Below, piece by piece: positions 43,115 through 55,599 of a DNA stretch of 64,000 nucleotides. The notes under the pieces were generated by a model, which saw nothing but the letters and a program-made list of their open reading frames with translations, was not told the DNA's origin and ran no database searches. Position 1 is the stretch's first letter; each line of letters starts with the position of its first letter. The translations under genes and the position numbers were made by a program. Source of the DNA: Mrakia gelida (taxonomy: Eukaryota > Basidiomycota > Tremellomycetes > Cystofilobasidiales > Mrakiaceae); the NCBI GenBank assembly GCA_024345305.1, contig BRON01000004.1, positions 124,001 through 188,000 of the forward strand. Reading direction: 5' to 3'.

Positions 43115-46100
43115 CTAGAACGAGTAGACGATCACACTGCAAGAGAGGACGAGATGAGGGAGAAGGGGTCAGCGAGGAGGGAGGGGAAGACGACGAGGGC
43201 GAAGGCTTCGAACTCACCCGTCCTTCATGCAAGCATCGACCGTCGGCACTCCCTCGATTCCATGGCCTGAGAGGAGAAGCGAGACGTCCGATTCGCGTCC
43301 GAAGGTGGCGAGGATGAGACCGGATTCCTTGACGCTGAACAACGAAACGAAGGGCGAAGACGCGTCAGAACGAGCTTCGAGGAGGAGGGAGGGAAACGCG
43401 TCGAGGACTCACGAGTAGATGAGGTGGGGGACTTGAGCCTGTGAAGCGAGAGCGATGGAACAGTTATATCAGCTTCGAGAGAGAGTAGGAAGAGGAGAGA
43501 GAGATCAGAGCAACTCACAATCAGCGTCGCATCCAACATCACTCCCAACAAGTTGTTGGCCTTCGCGAACTTTACCGCCTCCCTCACGCTCATACACCTC
43601 TTATCGTCCTCCTCCTCGATCCCCGCCTCGACCAGCACTCCCTCCCCGCCCCTGTACCTCGAGAGTCCACAATAGGACGCGAAGAAGACGGCGTAGTTGG
43701 GTTGCTTGAAGTTGATGAAGGACGAGACGTTGGGGTCGAAGCATGAGAAGACGATCTTTCGATTCCGACCTGCTCCCGAGGAGGATGCTGTTGGAGGAGG
43801 TTGGAGATGGGAGGGGTTGGTGGTGGCTTTTCCAGCTTCGTAGATGACTTGGAGGACGGAGTCGACGAAGGAGTTGATTTCGAGGACGTTGTTGAAGCCG
43901 AGACGGAGGGTGTCGTTCTTGGAGGTGTAGCGCAGTTCAATGTTGACGCCAAGTTTGAGAGGGAGGGTCTGAGAAAGAAAAATGAAGGAGAAGCGTCAAT
44001 ATCGAGAGAAGAGAAGGAGAAGAGAGAACGAGTCGACGCGAAACGGAAACTCACCGAAAGAACCGTCTCCAACGAGCTCATCGACCCTTCAATCGTCCTG
44101 AACCAATCCGAAGCACTCGACTGCTCATCCAACATCCCTCTCTGATCCTCCAACCTCTTCTCCGAACTCGCCGCCAGCGCTTCGAACTGCTTCGCCGTCA
44201 CGTCGCACACACCCAGCTGGAACCCTCCGATCGGCAACGCCCACTCCGAGAACACCATCGGTACGAGATCCTTCGTGACCTGAACGATGATGTTGACGTA
44301 CTTTCCCGAGAGCGAGGTCGACGTGACGAGACCGTTCTCGGTGTTGGCTCCGTGGAGAAGGGGAGGAGGAGGAGGAGCTATGGATCCGGTGAGGAGAGGG
44401 GAGGAGGTAGCGACCGAGAGGGGACGATGAGGTTGGAACTGACGACCGTGGTCTTGGGAGAGACCGGAGAAGGTTGGGACGGTGGTGGACTTCCAGTAGG
44501 TTTCGACGCGTCCTCCGATCTCGAGTTGGACGCCGATGAAGGGTCGGACGACGGAGAGTTCGAAGGCGACCTGGAACGAAGCGAAGAAAGAGAGGGTTTT
44601 GAGAGTCAGTGTCTTGTCTTCAAAGCAGAGTTGAAAAGAGAGCTGCTCACCTCTCCTATAGTCTTGAGGTTGTGATCCAGCAACGGCGCGACGAAGCTCT
44701 GATGACTCTTGATCTGATCGAACGCCGAAGGAAGAACGACGGCCTTCCCAATGAGCTTGCTTCCGAACGTAGGGTAGAGCGAGAAGTCCAACGAGAACGA
44801 GGGGAGGTTCTCAGCGGCGACCTGGAAGGAGAAGACTTCTCGGTCGTCGGCGAGAGGGAGGATGACCGAGTGAGGTATCGAGGTGACGTCCGGTTTCGAG
44901 GTCATGACCAGTTTGAGGGACGACCAGGACTGAAGGTGGTGGTTCGAGTCGGTGGAGCCGTAGAGCTTAACTGCTGGGGTTGGCGAGCCGTTGAGGGAGG
45001 AGGAGCGGGAGAAGGGGTGACCGAGGGAGAGTTGGACGAGGCAGCGCTTGTCGAGGCTGAACGAACGAACGAAGAGGAGAAAGATGTCAGAACGGCGACG
45101 AGACGAGGCGAGAAGTTCGAGGAGACGGCTGAACTCACTAGTTGTGTCCGTAGACCTGAAGAGGAACGATGGGAGGAGGAAGAGAGAGGGAAGGGATGAG
45201 GTCGCTGTCTCCGTTCATCGGGTCGTCGAGGTCGAGATCGTCTAGTCCAGCGTCCGAGCTCGGGGAGAGGGAAGTCGCCTTCGTTGCCGTCGTAGGAGTT
45301 CCCATGAGAGGCTGCTTCCCTTTGGCTGAGAGACCGAGCTTGTTGACGGCGACGATGGCTCCAGCCTTGAGGAGGATATCGATCGATCCGACGTGCTGAG
45401 AGAGAACAACGAGGCGAGGCGCGAGAGAGTCAGCGAGAGCTCGAGCAGGAGCTTCGAGGAGAAATGATCTGAACTCACTCCGTAGTAGGCAGCATAGAAC
45501 AAAGGCGTCTTCCCGTACTCGTCCGTCACGTTCACATCGCACCCAGCCTCGACGAGAACCTTCACGCAGAGGACGTGACTCGACGCGTCTCCCGTCGCCG
45601 CGTGGAAGAGCGGAGTCCACTGGTTGTACTTGTCCGCTCGATCTTTCCCTCCAGCAGCAGGTCCTCCCTCCTCCACCAGCAGCTTGCAGATTTCGGCATG
45701 ACCTTCCCTAGCGGCGAGGTGCTGAGGGTAGAGCCCTTCGCTGTTGGGGATGACCTTGGCTCCTTTCCGAAGGAGAAGTCGGGCGACCTCCTCGTGTCCG
45801 TTCTGACAGGCGAGGGAGAGAGGAATGAGATCGTTCGAGACGGCTGTGGGTTCGATGATGGATGCTGAGGATGAGCCTTCGAGGAGGATCTTGACGCAGT
45901 CGATTTGACCGTTGACGATGGAGTGGATGAGGGGAGTGTAGCCGTCCATGTCGACTGCTGAGGGATCCGAGTTGACCGAGAGGAGGTAGGAGACGAGGGA
46001 GGAGTGACCGAAGATGGTAGAGTAGTGAAGAGGAGTCCGATCGTAGGCGTCTCGTCGTCCAACGTCCAGCCCTCTCGCAACGCAATGTCGAGCGAAGGAG

Positions 46101-47823
46101 ATGCTTCCCGAGATGGCAGCGTCGTGAAGGAGCGTTCGAGCGTTGATTCCACCGACTGAGTCCCAGCTCAGACCATCTCCGATGACTCCAGCGACGTCGT
46201 CGACGAGGTCCTCCGACACCTCGAGAGCTCCCTTCCAGAGGATCCGTTCGGCGTCGACCTTGTTCTCTTCGAACCTCCTCGCGTCCTCGAGGGCTCGACC
46301 GAAAGCTGGGAGGATGATGTCTCGATCTCCTGTAGCGATGGAGTTGGTGAGGTCGGATTCGAGGTCGGAGAGTCCGTTGAGAGGGTCGTTGACGGTGACG
46401 ATGTCGAACTCGAGACGACGGTCGAGGGAATCGGGGAACTCGAAGTCGATCTCGTCGTGCAGTCCTTCGTTCTCGTTCTCGAGGTCGAGGAGGTTGGCAG
46501 CGACGATGTCGGAGAGTTTGGCGATGAACTGAAAACGACCCAAGATTAAAGTCAGCTCAAAACTCGAGGGATCGAGCCGAAGAGAGGAGGAAGGGAAAGA
46601 AAGAACGCGAGCTCACCTCTCGATTGAAACAAGGCTGCACCTCCACTTGCCTCTCCAAGTACAACTCCTTCGTGTTGCTCTTACTCCTCTTATCCCACTT
46701 CTTCAAGATCTTCCTGAACCCGATCGCGTTGATCTCGATGAATTGCTGCATTCGTCCCACCAATCGCGAACCGAAAGTCAGCTCACATTCTCTCCTCTCC
46801 CTCCTCCCCTTCGCTCGCGTCCTGAAGACTGACCTGAAGTTTGCTCAAATCCTTCTCAAACACCCTCCACCCTTCCTCCAAAGCCTTCCATTCGGCTCTC
46901 CTCCCTCCCTCGAGTCCAGTCCCTCCTCCTCCCGAGGGAAGCGAACCTCGTTGATCTCCTCCTCCTGGACGAGAGGATCGGATGAGTCGTTTCCGATTCG
47001 AGAGGAGCGTGAGCAGTCGAAGACGGAGGTCTCGTTCTTTTTGGAGGTAGAAGGCGTTGATCTGATTCGAAGGATGATGTTGGAAGAGTCAGTTCGAGAG
47101 AGGAAGGAAGAGGAAACAAGATCGAGGTCGGTCGTGCTCGCTCGTTCGTGCTCACCTTCTCAATCTCCCTCTCCAACTTGAAGAAGAACACCGTCCTATG
47201 AGCTCTGAGCGTCTCTCCTTCATCGCTCCTCCCTGTCCCCACTCCAGCCATATCCGAGAAGAAGCCATCCTGCCTTCCTCCTCCCTCCCCACCTCTGGAG
47301 GTGGCTCCGAATCCAGGCGTGGGAGGAGTCGTTCCGGGAGGCAAAGGTCCATCGTCCTCCTCTATCTCCAATTCCAGAGCAGGTAAGGGTTCCGTTTGAC
47401 TTAAAGGTGGTGGAAGGGAGGTCTCTCCTAGTGGGGAAGCGTTGGGGAGGTAGGTTGAGTGGGAGTGGGAGGAGGAGGAGGTGATGGAAGCTGAGGAGGA
47501 GGGAGTTGGGAAAGGTGGTGGACGGATGTCGGCGACCAGAGCGGCTAGCTCAGAAGCAGGACGGTTGGCGACGAGGGAGTTGATGATCTACAACACACAA
47601 AGAGACATGAAAGTGAGCTTGGGAAGGAAGGTTCGGGTAAAGAAGAAAGCGAGGGAAGGAAGGGAAGGTCGAGACGACGATCCCAAGATGGATGGGTCGA
47701 AGCTCGTCCTCTCCTTTCAGCGAGTGGTTGCAGAGGACTAACCTTCTTGAGGAACTTGTAGTTCATATAGTAGGGACCCCATCCAGGGATCTGGAGACTC
47801 TGGATCTGTTTCCCGAACTTCAT
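43115..47823 (-). CDS. PHO81: Pho81-type SPX-ankyrin-GDPD phosphate-sensing regulator
   Basis: The first exon encodes MKFGKQIQSLQIPGWGPYYM and NYKFLKK, the canonical SPX start. SPX continues with EREIEKINAFYLQKERDL, and FIEINAIGFRKILKKWDKRS supplies the basic inositol-pyrophosphate-binding surface. An ankyrin block follows (INARTLLHDAAISGS, DRTPLHYSTIFGHSSLVSYL, DGYTPLIHSIVNGQIDCVKI, LIPLSLACQNGHEEVARLLL, QHLAAREGHAEICKLLVEEG, KYNQWTPLFHAATGD, YGKTPLFYAAYYG). The C-terminal glycerophosphodiesterase-like domain has CMSVREAVKFAKANNLLGVM and SGLILATFGRESDVS, ending GVIVYSF. In yeast Pho81 inhibits the Pho80-Pho85 kinase when phosphate is low. The stop lies in a short final exon. At least eight introns; the first uses a GTTAGT donor. 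Confidence 0.92.
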
Positions 47824-48205
47824 CCTCTCGCTTGTTCGAAGTAGCCCGACGAAGGAAGGAAGGGGGAGGGAGGGGAGGAAGGGAGCGAGCTAAGTTGAGC
47901 TTGAACGAGCTCTTCTTCTAGGCCTTCCTGTTGATAGATCGACTCGGTTGCTGCTGTTGATCTGTTCTCCTTGACGAGGAGCGTAGGCAAGTGTCGTGTG
48001 CTGAAGGGAGAGAGGGAGAGGGAAGCGGAAAAATCGAGACTGATGGCCGTTTGACGTCCAAGTTGATGAGCTCGACGAGGGACCAGAGGGTGCGCAGGCG
48101 GCGAACGTGTGTCGCGTTTTCTCCTTCCCGACGAGAAAGAAAACAAGAAAACAAAGCCTGATCACGCGAGCTGGGAGGGAGCATGAAAATCTGCCGAGTC
48201 GAGAA
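47824..48205. other. intergenic, PHO81 promoter region
   Basis: A 382-bp spacer between two minus-strand genes. I searched by eye for Pho4-type CACGTG and found none that was convincing. Confidence 0.4.
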
Positions 48206-51200
48206 AGCTACTTCTTCAGCAACCATCCTCCCAGACCACCCACGTTCTCCTTCTTCGACCCTCCTCCGCTCTTCTTCTCCTTCGTCGAGGTCGTCGTCTT
48301 CGGTTTCCCAATCCCTTCTCGTTTCTGTAACCCAAAACAAAGAGTCAGCGTTTCAGTTCAAATCGAGGAGGACCCGAGAACCGAGGAAGCGGAGCGAGAG
48401 GGGGCGGGGAAAGGAGACGAACCGAAGTCGACGACGAGTTCGATGCGACGGAACCGACCGTCTCCTCCTGCAAGGCCTTCGCCATATGCCAGTCCTGATG
48501 CTCTCCCTTGACGCGTTCGAGTTCGAAGGAGGGGTCGTCAGACGAGGAGGAGGGGATGGGCAGGACCTTCGAGCAGTCCGGGCAAGTCCACGTCGCGTCC
48601 GTTTCCTCCTCGTCGTCGTTCGTCGAGGGTTGCTGCTCCTTCTTGGTCGTCTTGATCTTCTTCGATGAGGGTCCAGCGACGGCGTTCCCGTCCTCTTCTT
48701 CCTCGGCGTCGACGTCGATGACCTCCACGACCTCCCTCTTCTTCCCTCCTCCTCCTCCTCCTGCCTTCGTCGAACTCGACCCAATTCCCGACGGTCCCTT
48801 CAAGAACGACTCAATCCCCCTCTGTCCCTCCTCGCCTCTCTCCAACCCAGTGAATCCAAGCGCGAGATTGATGATCCTGATGGGTTTCGCTCCGGGTTTC
48901 AAGTTGGCGTTGCTCGCAAGGATCTCGCCGAGGAGACGAGTGGCGATCTTGAGGATGGGACCGTCGGCTGAGAGAGGTCGATGGAAGGGGAAGGGGAGTT
49001 GTTTTGATTTGTTGGAGGAGCCGGCGTTGTTGTGGTGGAGGTCGGCTGCGAAGAGGCGAGACGAAGGAGAGTCAGTCCGACACGAGAAAGACGCGAGCGA
49101 GCGAGCAGAACGAAGAAGCCAGTCCCACCTTCTCGCCACGATAGCACCAGCGTCTTCGGCCAGACACCATTCCCTTGCTCTCCAGCCTCGCCATCAGCCG
49201 TCTCTCCTCTCGCTTCCTTGAGTCGACCGACGAGTTCGACGCAGAGGACTCGAAGCCAGGGTTGACCTTGCGAGAGAGCGGTGAGGGGAGGTCGCATGTT
49301 TTTGGAGGCGAGCATAGACTTGGCGAGGGATTTCTCCTTGACTGTTTGCAGATGACGAGAGAAGAACGGGTCAGTAGGAGAAGGGGAGAGAGGAGAGAGG
49401 GAGGAGCGACGCGAACCTTCGCCGTGATCGATTCCCTGCAACAAAACGAGGACGGACGTGTCTCGTTAGCGACCTGTATCGAGCTTCAACAAAACGACCA
49501 GGTTGGTACTCACCCTGAGGATGTTGTAAACCCAAAGGGACTCCTCTCCAAACTTCCTCTGCATTTCCTCGACCGAGACGGACCTGCGTCGAAATGGACG
49601 GAGAACGGATCAGCCTTCGTCCTCCTGCTCTACTTGAGAACGAATGCGACTCACAAGAGATCTCCAACAGTAGCAGCTCCATACTCATTCGCGATCGCAT
49701 CTCCTAGTTTCCCTCCGAGGAAGCGGATCTGGTCGACGAAAAGAAACGAAACGGATCAGCCTCGACCTCGACGCGTCTCTCCTTGCCGTCTTCTTCGACT
49801 CGACTCGACTCGACTCGACTCACCTTCTGGAACGCCATCGGTCTCAAGAATCTCGAGACGGCTGGAGTTCTCAACACCGTCTGCGCGCAAATCAAAGGGC
49901 TATCAGTCATCGCGTCGCGCCGAAAGCAAAACCAGCTTAGCAGACGAGAAGAAAACGCGACTCACCTGAGCCCTAGGCTTCTTATACGCCGAGCAAACCT
50001 TCGCCAGAATCTTGTTATGACTGATCCCCGCACTCGTCGTGTACCCCAACTCCTGCTCCACCTCTCCTCTCACTCGTTCCATCACTTCTCCTCCAAGCCA
50101 CAACGCGACGTCCGACCAGCCGTTCCCCTCCCTCTCCTTCTCTTCCTCTCCTTCTTTAGGTTCTAGGACGATCGGCGAAGGAGGTATCCCCCACTCGGAA
50201 GATTCCCAGTCGAGTTTGGGAGCAGGCGGAAGGGGAGTGTCGAGTCCAAGAGGAGCGTCGGGAGGGACGGTGGAGAGGTGAGGGTAGCGAGTGAGGAGGA
50301 GGTTTCGGGTGGGGAGGGTTAGGTCGAGGTAGGCTTCGTCGATGGAGGCTTTCTCTACGAGACCAGAAGAGGGAGGTCAGCTTGAGAACGAGATCGAGTC
50401 GAATCGAGACGCGAGAAGAGGACGAACCGATCTCTCCCTCGGGAACACAACGCTGAAAGATCTTGATGATCTTCTGAGACTCCTTTCGATAAGGTTCCAG
50501 AGAGACCTGTTTCCCCCATCGACTCAGTCAGCTCGAGAACGAACGAATCAAGACTCTTGAGTGGGAGGAACGAACTGACCTTGTGAGTCGTGATCTTCGG
50601 ATCGTCGTGGTACTTGGGCTCATCCTCTCCGTCCTTGAGGGTAGCGACGTGACAAGCAATCAGCTCTGGACATCTCTTGCGAGCTTCGGTGATCTGGATG
50701 AGCGGATCAAGACGCGTCAGCAACGAACAAAGGAACGAAGGGAGAGGCGGGGAAGGGGGCAGAAGAGGGACTCGCGTTCATGTGCCTTGTAATTCCGAAT
50801 GCTCGAGCAGGGTAGTTGATGGCGATCTGGCGACGAGATCAGAGTGAGATCGGCTTCAAAAGGTGTAGGTATCAAGAAGGAAGAAGAGGGACTCACGAGT
50901 CCCTGCCACTGCTGGACAGCGATGGGGACCGTCTTGTCGAGCCCGAGACGAACTCCTTCGAACTCTGGGAAGCGAAGTCAAGAGCGTCAGCTTCGAGTGT
51001 GTTTCTTCGGTGAGAGGGTGGAGGGAGGAGGGAGGAGGAGGAGGAGACTCCCGCTCGCGGCGAAGCCTTCTCTCTTCGCCTGCGGCGAAGAGTCCCAAGG
51101 AGCAGAAGAGAGAGCGGACTCACGAGCGTATGCAGCATCGACGTCGCAGTGACCGATGACTCTGAGAGGGTTGGTGGGAGTGAGGCTTTGAGGAGAGAGA

Positions 51201-51481
51201 AGGTGTCTGTTCGATTCGGCGCGTTCGTTCAAGGGAGGGAGAGGTCAGCTCCAAGCTCGCTTTCTCCTAGTAGACTCGAGTTTGACCCACCGATAAGTCA
51301 CGACAGCATCGGGAGGGTACTCCTTATCGAGTTCGTCCGCGACTGGCGGTGGTGGTGGAAGAGCTGCTGAGGTTGAAGCAATGGGAGAAGGAAGGGAAGG
51401 AGGAGAAGGAGGTTGAGCTTCCTCGTTTGAGAGCGCTCGTTGGGAGGAGGCTGCAGAGGGGGGTTTCGCTGGAGAGGACAT
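48206..51481 (-). CDS. RAD30: DNA polymerase eta (Y-family)
   Basis: The N-terminus is Pro/Ser-rich (MSSPAKPPSAASSQRALSNE). Then the Y-family core: VIGHCDVDAAYAQFE (metal-binding Asp), LIAINYPARAFGITRHMNA, the active site EKASIDEAYLDLTLPTR, ELGYTTSAGISHNKILAKVC with AYKKPRAQ, and the thumb/HhH part IRFLGGKLGDAIANEYGAAT. The little-finger region follows with IKIATRLLGEIL-type sequence. The C-terminal tail has a zinc-binding UBZ-like motif (WTCPDCSKVLP … HQDWHMAKAL) that would bind ubiquitinated PCNA, and ends with a basic segment ENVGGLGGWLLKK. The enzyme bypasses UV photoproducts. It has about eleven exons. A GAGTC pentamer repeat begins at one donor (49796-49822). It is divergent from the VAM7-like gene. 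Confidence 0.93.
49796..49822 (-). repeat. (GAGTC)n tandem repeat overlapping a splice donor in RAD30
   Basis: On the minus strand the donor GTGAGT continues as five copies of GAGTC. The donor is therefore part of the repeat, which could slip. This is a plain tandem microsatellite of 5-nt period. Confidence 0.75.
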
Positions 51482-51674
51482 CGAGCTCTTGGTGAGGAGT
51501 AGGGTGTGGGTAGCCAGTCGAGTGAGGGAATTCTCCGAGAGAGGAAAATCTTCCCTAGAAGAGGTTGAGGCCGTTTGAGGTCAAGACCGATCGTCATCGT
51601 CGATTTCGACCCCTCCTTTGAGTCCCTCCCTCTCCCTGTTTCCAAGGCCTCTCCCAACGCTCACCCTCTTCAAA
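51482..51674. promoter_or_regulatory. divergent promoter of RAD30 and the VAM7-like gene
   Basis: Only 193 bp separate the two start codons, so they probably share a promoter. No TATA box is obvious, and the leader-block core found at loci A-E is absent. Confidence 0.5.
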
Positions 51675-53106
51675 ATGTCTATCCAACGCATCACTATCCC
51701 CTCCTACGAGACTCGACTTACTCCCAAAGCTCACACTGTCTATCGGATCCAGATTTCTACGCCTGTCCGAACGTGGGATGTTTGGCGACGGTACTCGGAC
51801 TTTGAGTCTCTCGCTCAAGAGCTCAAGAGTGAGACAGGGAGGGATGTAGAGGGAGAGGGACTGCCAGGGAAGCACGGCTGGAGTTTGAGGAGGAGTGTGG
51901 ATGACATAATGGTCAGTGCTCTCGCAGAAACTGGTGGGAGCAGGGAGGGAGGGAGGGAGGGAAGGAAGGGAGGGGGTCGAAGCTCGCTCACCTCCTTCGT
52001 TGATCTGACCTTTGCTCCTCGCTCTTCTTGTCTACAGCTCATCGAAGAACGACGCACCTCCCTCGAATCCTACCTCCGTCACATCCTCTCCCACAAAGAC
52101 AAGACCTGGCGCTCCTCCCACGCCTTCCTAGACTTCCTCGCCGCACCACCCCTCCCTCCCTCCTCCCAAACCAACCCCTCCTCCTCCTCTCGCACCACCA
52201 CCCCTCTAACCTCCTCCCTTCCACCCCCACCCACAAGTTTTACCTCTCCAACCTTCCTCTCCGAACACTCCACCCTCCAAACCCTCTCTCGCTCCATCCG
52301 CTCCCACCTCTCCAAACGAGACGCCCTCCTCACCTCCGGGAACACCTCCGGAGGTCACACCTCTGGGATCCAAGCCAAGAAAGAGCTCGCTGTCCTCCTC
52401 CATCGAGTGGGAGGGCTGGCGAAGGGTCTGGAGGAGATCAGTCGGAAGGAGAAGATCGGGGAAGGGGAGATGAGGAGGAGAGGGGAGATGGTGGGGAGGT
52501 TGCAAGACGATTGTCTTAGTTTGGGGAAACTGAGCGCGACGGCTGTACGACGAGACATCTCTGAGGACGAGAGGAGCGGAGGAGGGAGGGAAGCTGCTCC
52601 TAGTTCGCAGAGGAATGCGTTGTTGGGTGGAGGGGCGGGAGGAGGGGTGCCGACGGTGAGGACGTTTGGAGCTGCTCCGAAGGGAGTTGAGACGGAGGAG
52701 ACGAGGCCGCTCGATGGAGGAGGGCTGATGCATCTGCAGCAGACCAAGATCAACGATCAGGATTCGATGTTGAAGCAGTTGTCGGTGAGTTTGAGCTTTC
52801 TTTGTTCTCGCCTCTGCAGTGAAGACGACGACGCGTTCGAAGCTGACTCGTTCTTTTTTCGTTTGTTCGCTCGCTCGCAGACCATCCTCCAACGCCAACA
52901 GATCATCGGTCAAGCCATCGGTCAGGAAATCTCGGAGCAGAACGAGCTGCTCGATAAGCTGGATGAGGAGGTCGATCGGACCGGAGCGAAGATGGGGAAG
53001 GCGAAGAGGCAGATGGTGAGTCGTTCGCGTCGCTTGTCTTCGGCCCTTTTGTTCTCGTTTCCTTTCTCTGAGCTAACCCACTCCCTCTCAGAACCGACTC
53101 AACTAG
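51675..53106 (+). CDS. PX-domain Qc-SNARE, Vam7-like
   Basis: The PX domain has TVYRIQISTPVRTWDVWRRY with RRYSDFESL (the phosphoinositide-binding Arg-Tyr) and LPGKHGWSLRR, then RRTSLESYLRHILSH. A Ser/Pro linker and charged region follow. The C-terminal SNARE motif is IGQAIGQEISEQNELLDKLD with EVDRTGAKMGKAKRQM and ends NRLN, so there is no transmembrane anchor, as in yeast Vam7, which attaches through PX to vacuolar phosphatidylinositol 3-phosphate. The central Q of the SNARE layer is IGQ…ISEQNELLD. The last exon contributes only four residues before TAG. There are four or more introns. Confidence 0.88.
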
Positions 53107-53581
53107 TCTTCTCTCTCTCTCTTGCCAACCCTCGCTCGCCTTCAGCTGTCCAAAACGACAAGGTGAGTCGAGTCGCCTTCGTCGCCTTCCCGTGGTCCTC
53201 TTCCGTTCTCCTCGTCGCTGACTTCCCTCGTCTCTCTCGCTGCCAGTCCCCTCATACCTCCATCACCTCAACATACAACCTCTCCACAAATCGCAACGAC
53301 CTTTTACGACCTCTCAGTTCTTCACGACCCTTCCTCGACCTCCCTCTCTCTCTCGGAATCGAACCACACATCTCCTTGGCTTTCCCTCTCTCTCTCTATC
53401 TTTCGCTCCATCTTAGTTTTACTCCAATATTTCACTCGTATATATGTTCTTCTCAGCCTCTTCCTCCTCTTCACTCAAACCAAATCAGAAAGATCGCCAC
53501 GCGACGCAACACCTGCGCAGGCGCTTCGAGCTCGCTCCGACCTCCCCATGCCCTGACTCGCTCCTCTCTCGCTTCCCACCC
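53107..53581. other. intergenic between the VAM7-like gene and the next gene
   Basis: A 475-bp pyrimidine-rich spacer; intron-like CTCTCAG/GCCAG motifs near 53155-53250 may belong to the 3'UTR. No open frame has a motif. Confidence 0.4.
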
Positions 53582-55240
53582 ATGAGCCACCACCCCTCTC
53601 TTTCTTCCACGATGGAGTGGCCTGACTCGTCTCTCTCTCTCAAGAATAACAGCAGCAACGGAACGAAAGCGATCAAGTGGACGCTGAGGTGAGCAAAGGA
53701 AGGAAGAAGGAGAGGCGAGAGTGTCGATCCGGCGAAGGGCGAAAGAGGGAAGGAGCTGACGGGTGGCGAACTCTTTGATGCTTGTTGGGATGAGCAGGAC
53801 GGATAGCGAGGCTTATTTGGATGGGTTAGGTGAGTAAGATAGATCCTCTTTAGGAGGTCTAGAATCTGATCACGATTTTGTTTTGCTTTGTTTGCTGAAG
53901 AGGCGAAGCTGAAACGAACGCAGGTGCCAACGTCGAACCTCCTCCCTCCCACTTCGATCACGACGAGCTCGTTGGGACTTCAACCTCAGCCGGAGGATAT
54001 GTCTGAGCTGGATTTTGGGGATGAGGAGGACGAGGAGGACGAGCTCGTTGGGGAGGGAACGGGGGAGGGAGAGGGGGAGGAGGGAGGTCAAGATCAAGAG
54101 GAGGAGGGAGCAGAGCTCATCATCGACGATGGTCTCCTGGACGATCCTGGACTCGCTCTCCTTTGGGACTCGCCTCGAGAACTACACCCTCAAGTGTTCG
54201 CCTCTTCACCCCTTCCACCTCAACCACCACCAACTGCACCCTCAGCCTCCTCCTCCCTCCTCCTCCCCTCCTCCCCACCCTCCGCCATCCCCGTACGACC
54301 TCGCTCCCAATCCATCACCTTCGACGACCACCTCCTCCAACCTCCTCTCAACTCCTACACCTCAACTCTAACCAACTCAACCACCACAACCCACTCCAAC
54401 TCAACCTCCTCCTCCTCACCCTCCCCTTCAACATCCTACACCCGTCCAAATCGATTCCTCAACTCCTCCTCCTCAACACCAAACCGTGATCACCCACACC
54501 GCGACCGAACCCTCTCCCGTTCCCGCTCCCGCTCCTCCTTCACCACCATCTCCGAATCCCCCTCCCCACCAGGCTCCCTCACTCCCACTTCCCTCAACCA
54601 GCACACCTCTCTCCCTCAACCCGTCCCCGTCGCAGAACCCCCCGTCCGACGAAGCGTTCGTTTCAACCCTCGAACCCTCCTTCGTCCAAGCTCGTTCGGG
54701 TCCTACTCCTCGGATAGGAGCGGGGAACTCGTTTCGAGTAGTCCCCTCAGGGGGTTCATGGCTTGGAGACTTGGTGGAGGACCGAAACCCAACAACGGGA
54801 GGACGAGTCCGAATGGATCGAACGCGTCGAGTTCGAACTCAACCAACCCACGAAACGCTCGCGTCCAGAAAATGCCTCAAGTCCAGTCCTGGACGAACTA
54901 CTACGGGACCTTCTCCAACACCTCAGCGGAGGAGATACGAGGGAATCCACTGCTTTACGAACCTGTCCCTCGACCCACTTCAACCTCAACGCACCCTCAC
55001 TCGTCGTCGGTTCGGAAGAGCGAAGAGGACGTCTTGTTCGGGACGGGGGTGTGGGAGCGAGTCTCTAGCCTGGATTGGTGGTGTTGGAAGATGGGTCTGG
55101 GGGCTTGGTGGGAGAGTGAGGGAGGAGCGGGGGGGATGTGTTGTGGGACGGGGTGGGAGGAGGATGATTGGGGTGAGCGCGAGCAGGGTGGGAGTAGTAG
55201 GACTGCTAGGGCGGTGGGGGAGGGGAGGGGGTTCTTTTAG
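53582..55240 (+). CDS. Ser/Pro-rich protein, unknown function
   Basis: Exon 1 begins MSHHPSLSSTMEWPDSSLSL and ends KAIKWTLR. A short exon gives TDSEAYLDGL, and the long last exon enters at an AAG acceptor to give EAKLKRTQVPTSN. That choice keeps phase; the neighbouring CAG acceptor would not. The rest is acidic (DFGDEEDEEDELVGEG), then Ser/Pro/Thr-rich with an RSRSRSS stretch and RRSVRFNPRTLLRPSSFG. A more ordered block follows (QKMPQVQSWTNYYGTFSN, EEIRGNPLLYEPVPRPTS). The C-terminal 70 residues are Trp/Gly-rich. I see no known domain. The conserved-looking part is the block before the Trp-rich tail. Confidence 0.68.
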
Positions 55241-55599
55241 TGGGTGATCTAGTGGGTGCTTTGGTTTTGCTTGTGGGGGTGTTTTTGTTTTGACGACCTT
55301 TATGCCCATCTCGTGTTCATCTCGTTTGTTGTTCGAGCGAGCGAGGGAGAGGAAGAGAGAGATGGAACGAGAGGAGCTTCCTTTTTTTTTTTGCTCGTCC
55401 TAGAGGCTTACTTCCTCTGTGTATGGTTTTCCTTGAGTTCTGCTGCTGAAGATTTCTGTGAGCCGCAAAACAACCCTCTTCGAGCGGAGTCAAATCCCCT
55501 TCGCCCTTTCGAGCTCTCGCTCTCTCTCCTCGCTGCTCCTCCTTCTCTCTCCCATCCTCCATCACTCCCTCCCATCCACCCCTCCTCCCTTCCCTTCTC
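55241..55599. other. intergenic upstream of the SWI3-type gene
   Basis: A 359-bp spacer with an oligo-T tract near 55381-55392. No gene was seen; it is the 3' flank plus 5' leader. Confidence 0.4.

Noticed and set aside
43200..43260. A GCAAGCATCGACC match, similar to the leader core, inside PHO81
   Set aside because: It lies in a coding exon of the GDPD domain; the surrounding sequence lacks the rest of the block, so it is probably chance.
52206..52913. 235-codon minus-strand ORF opposite the VAM7-like gene
   Set aside because: Antisense of the SNARE/linker exons; no start context or splice support.
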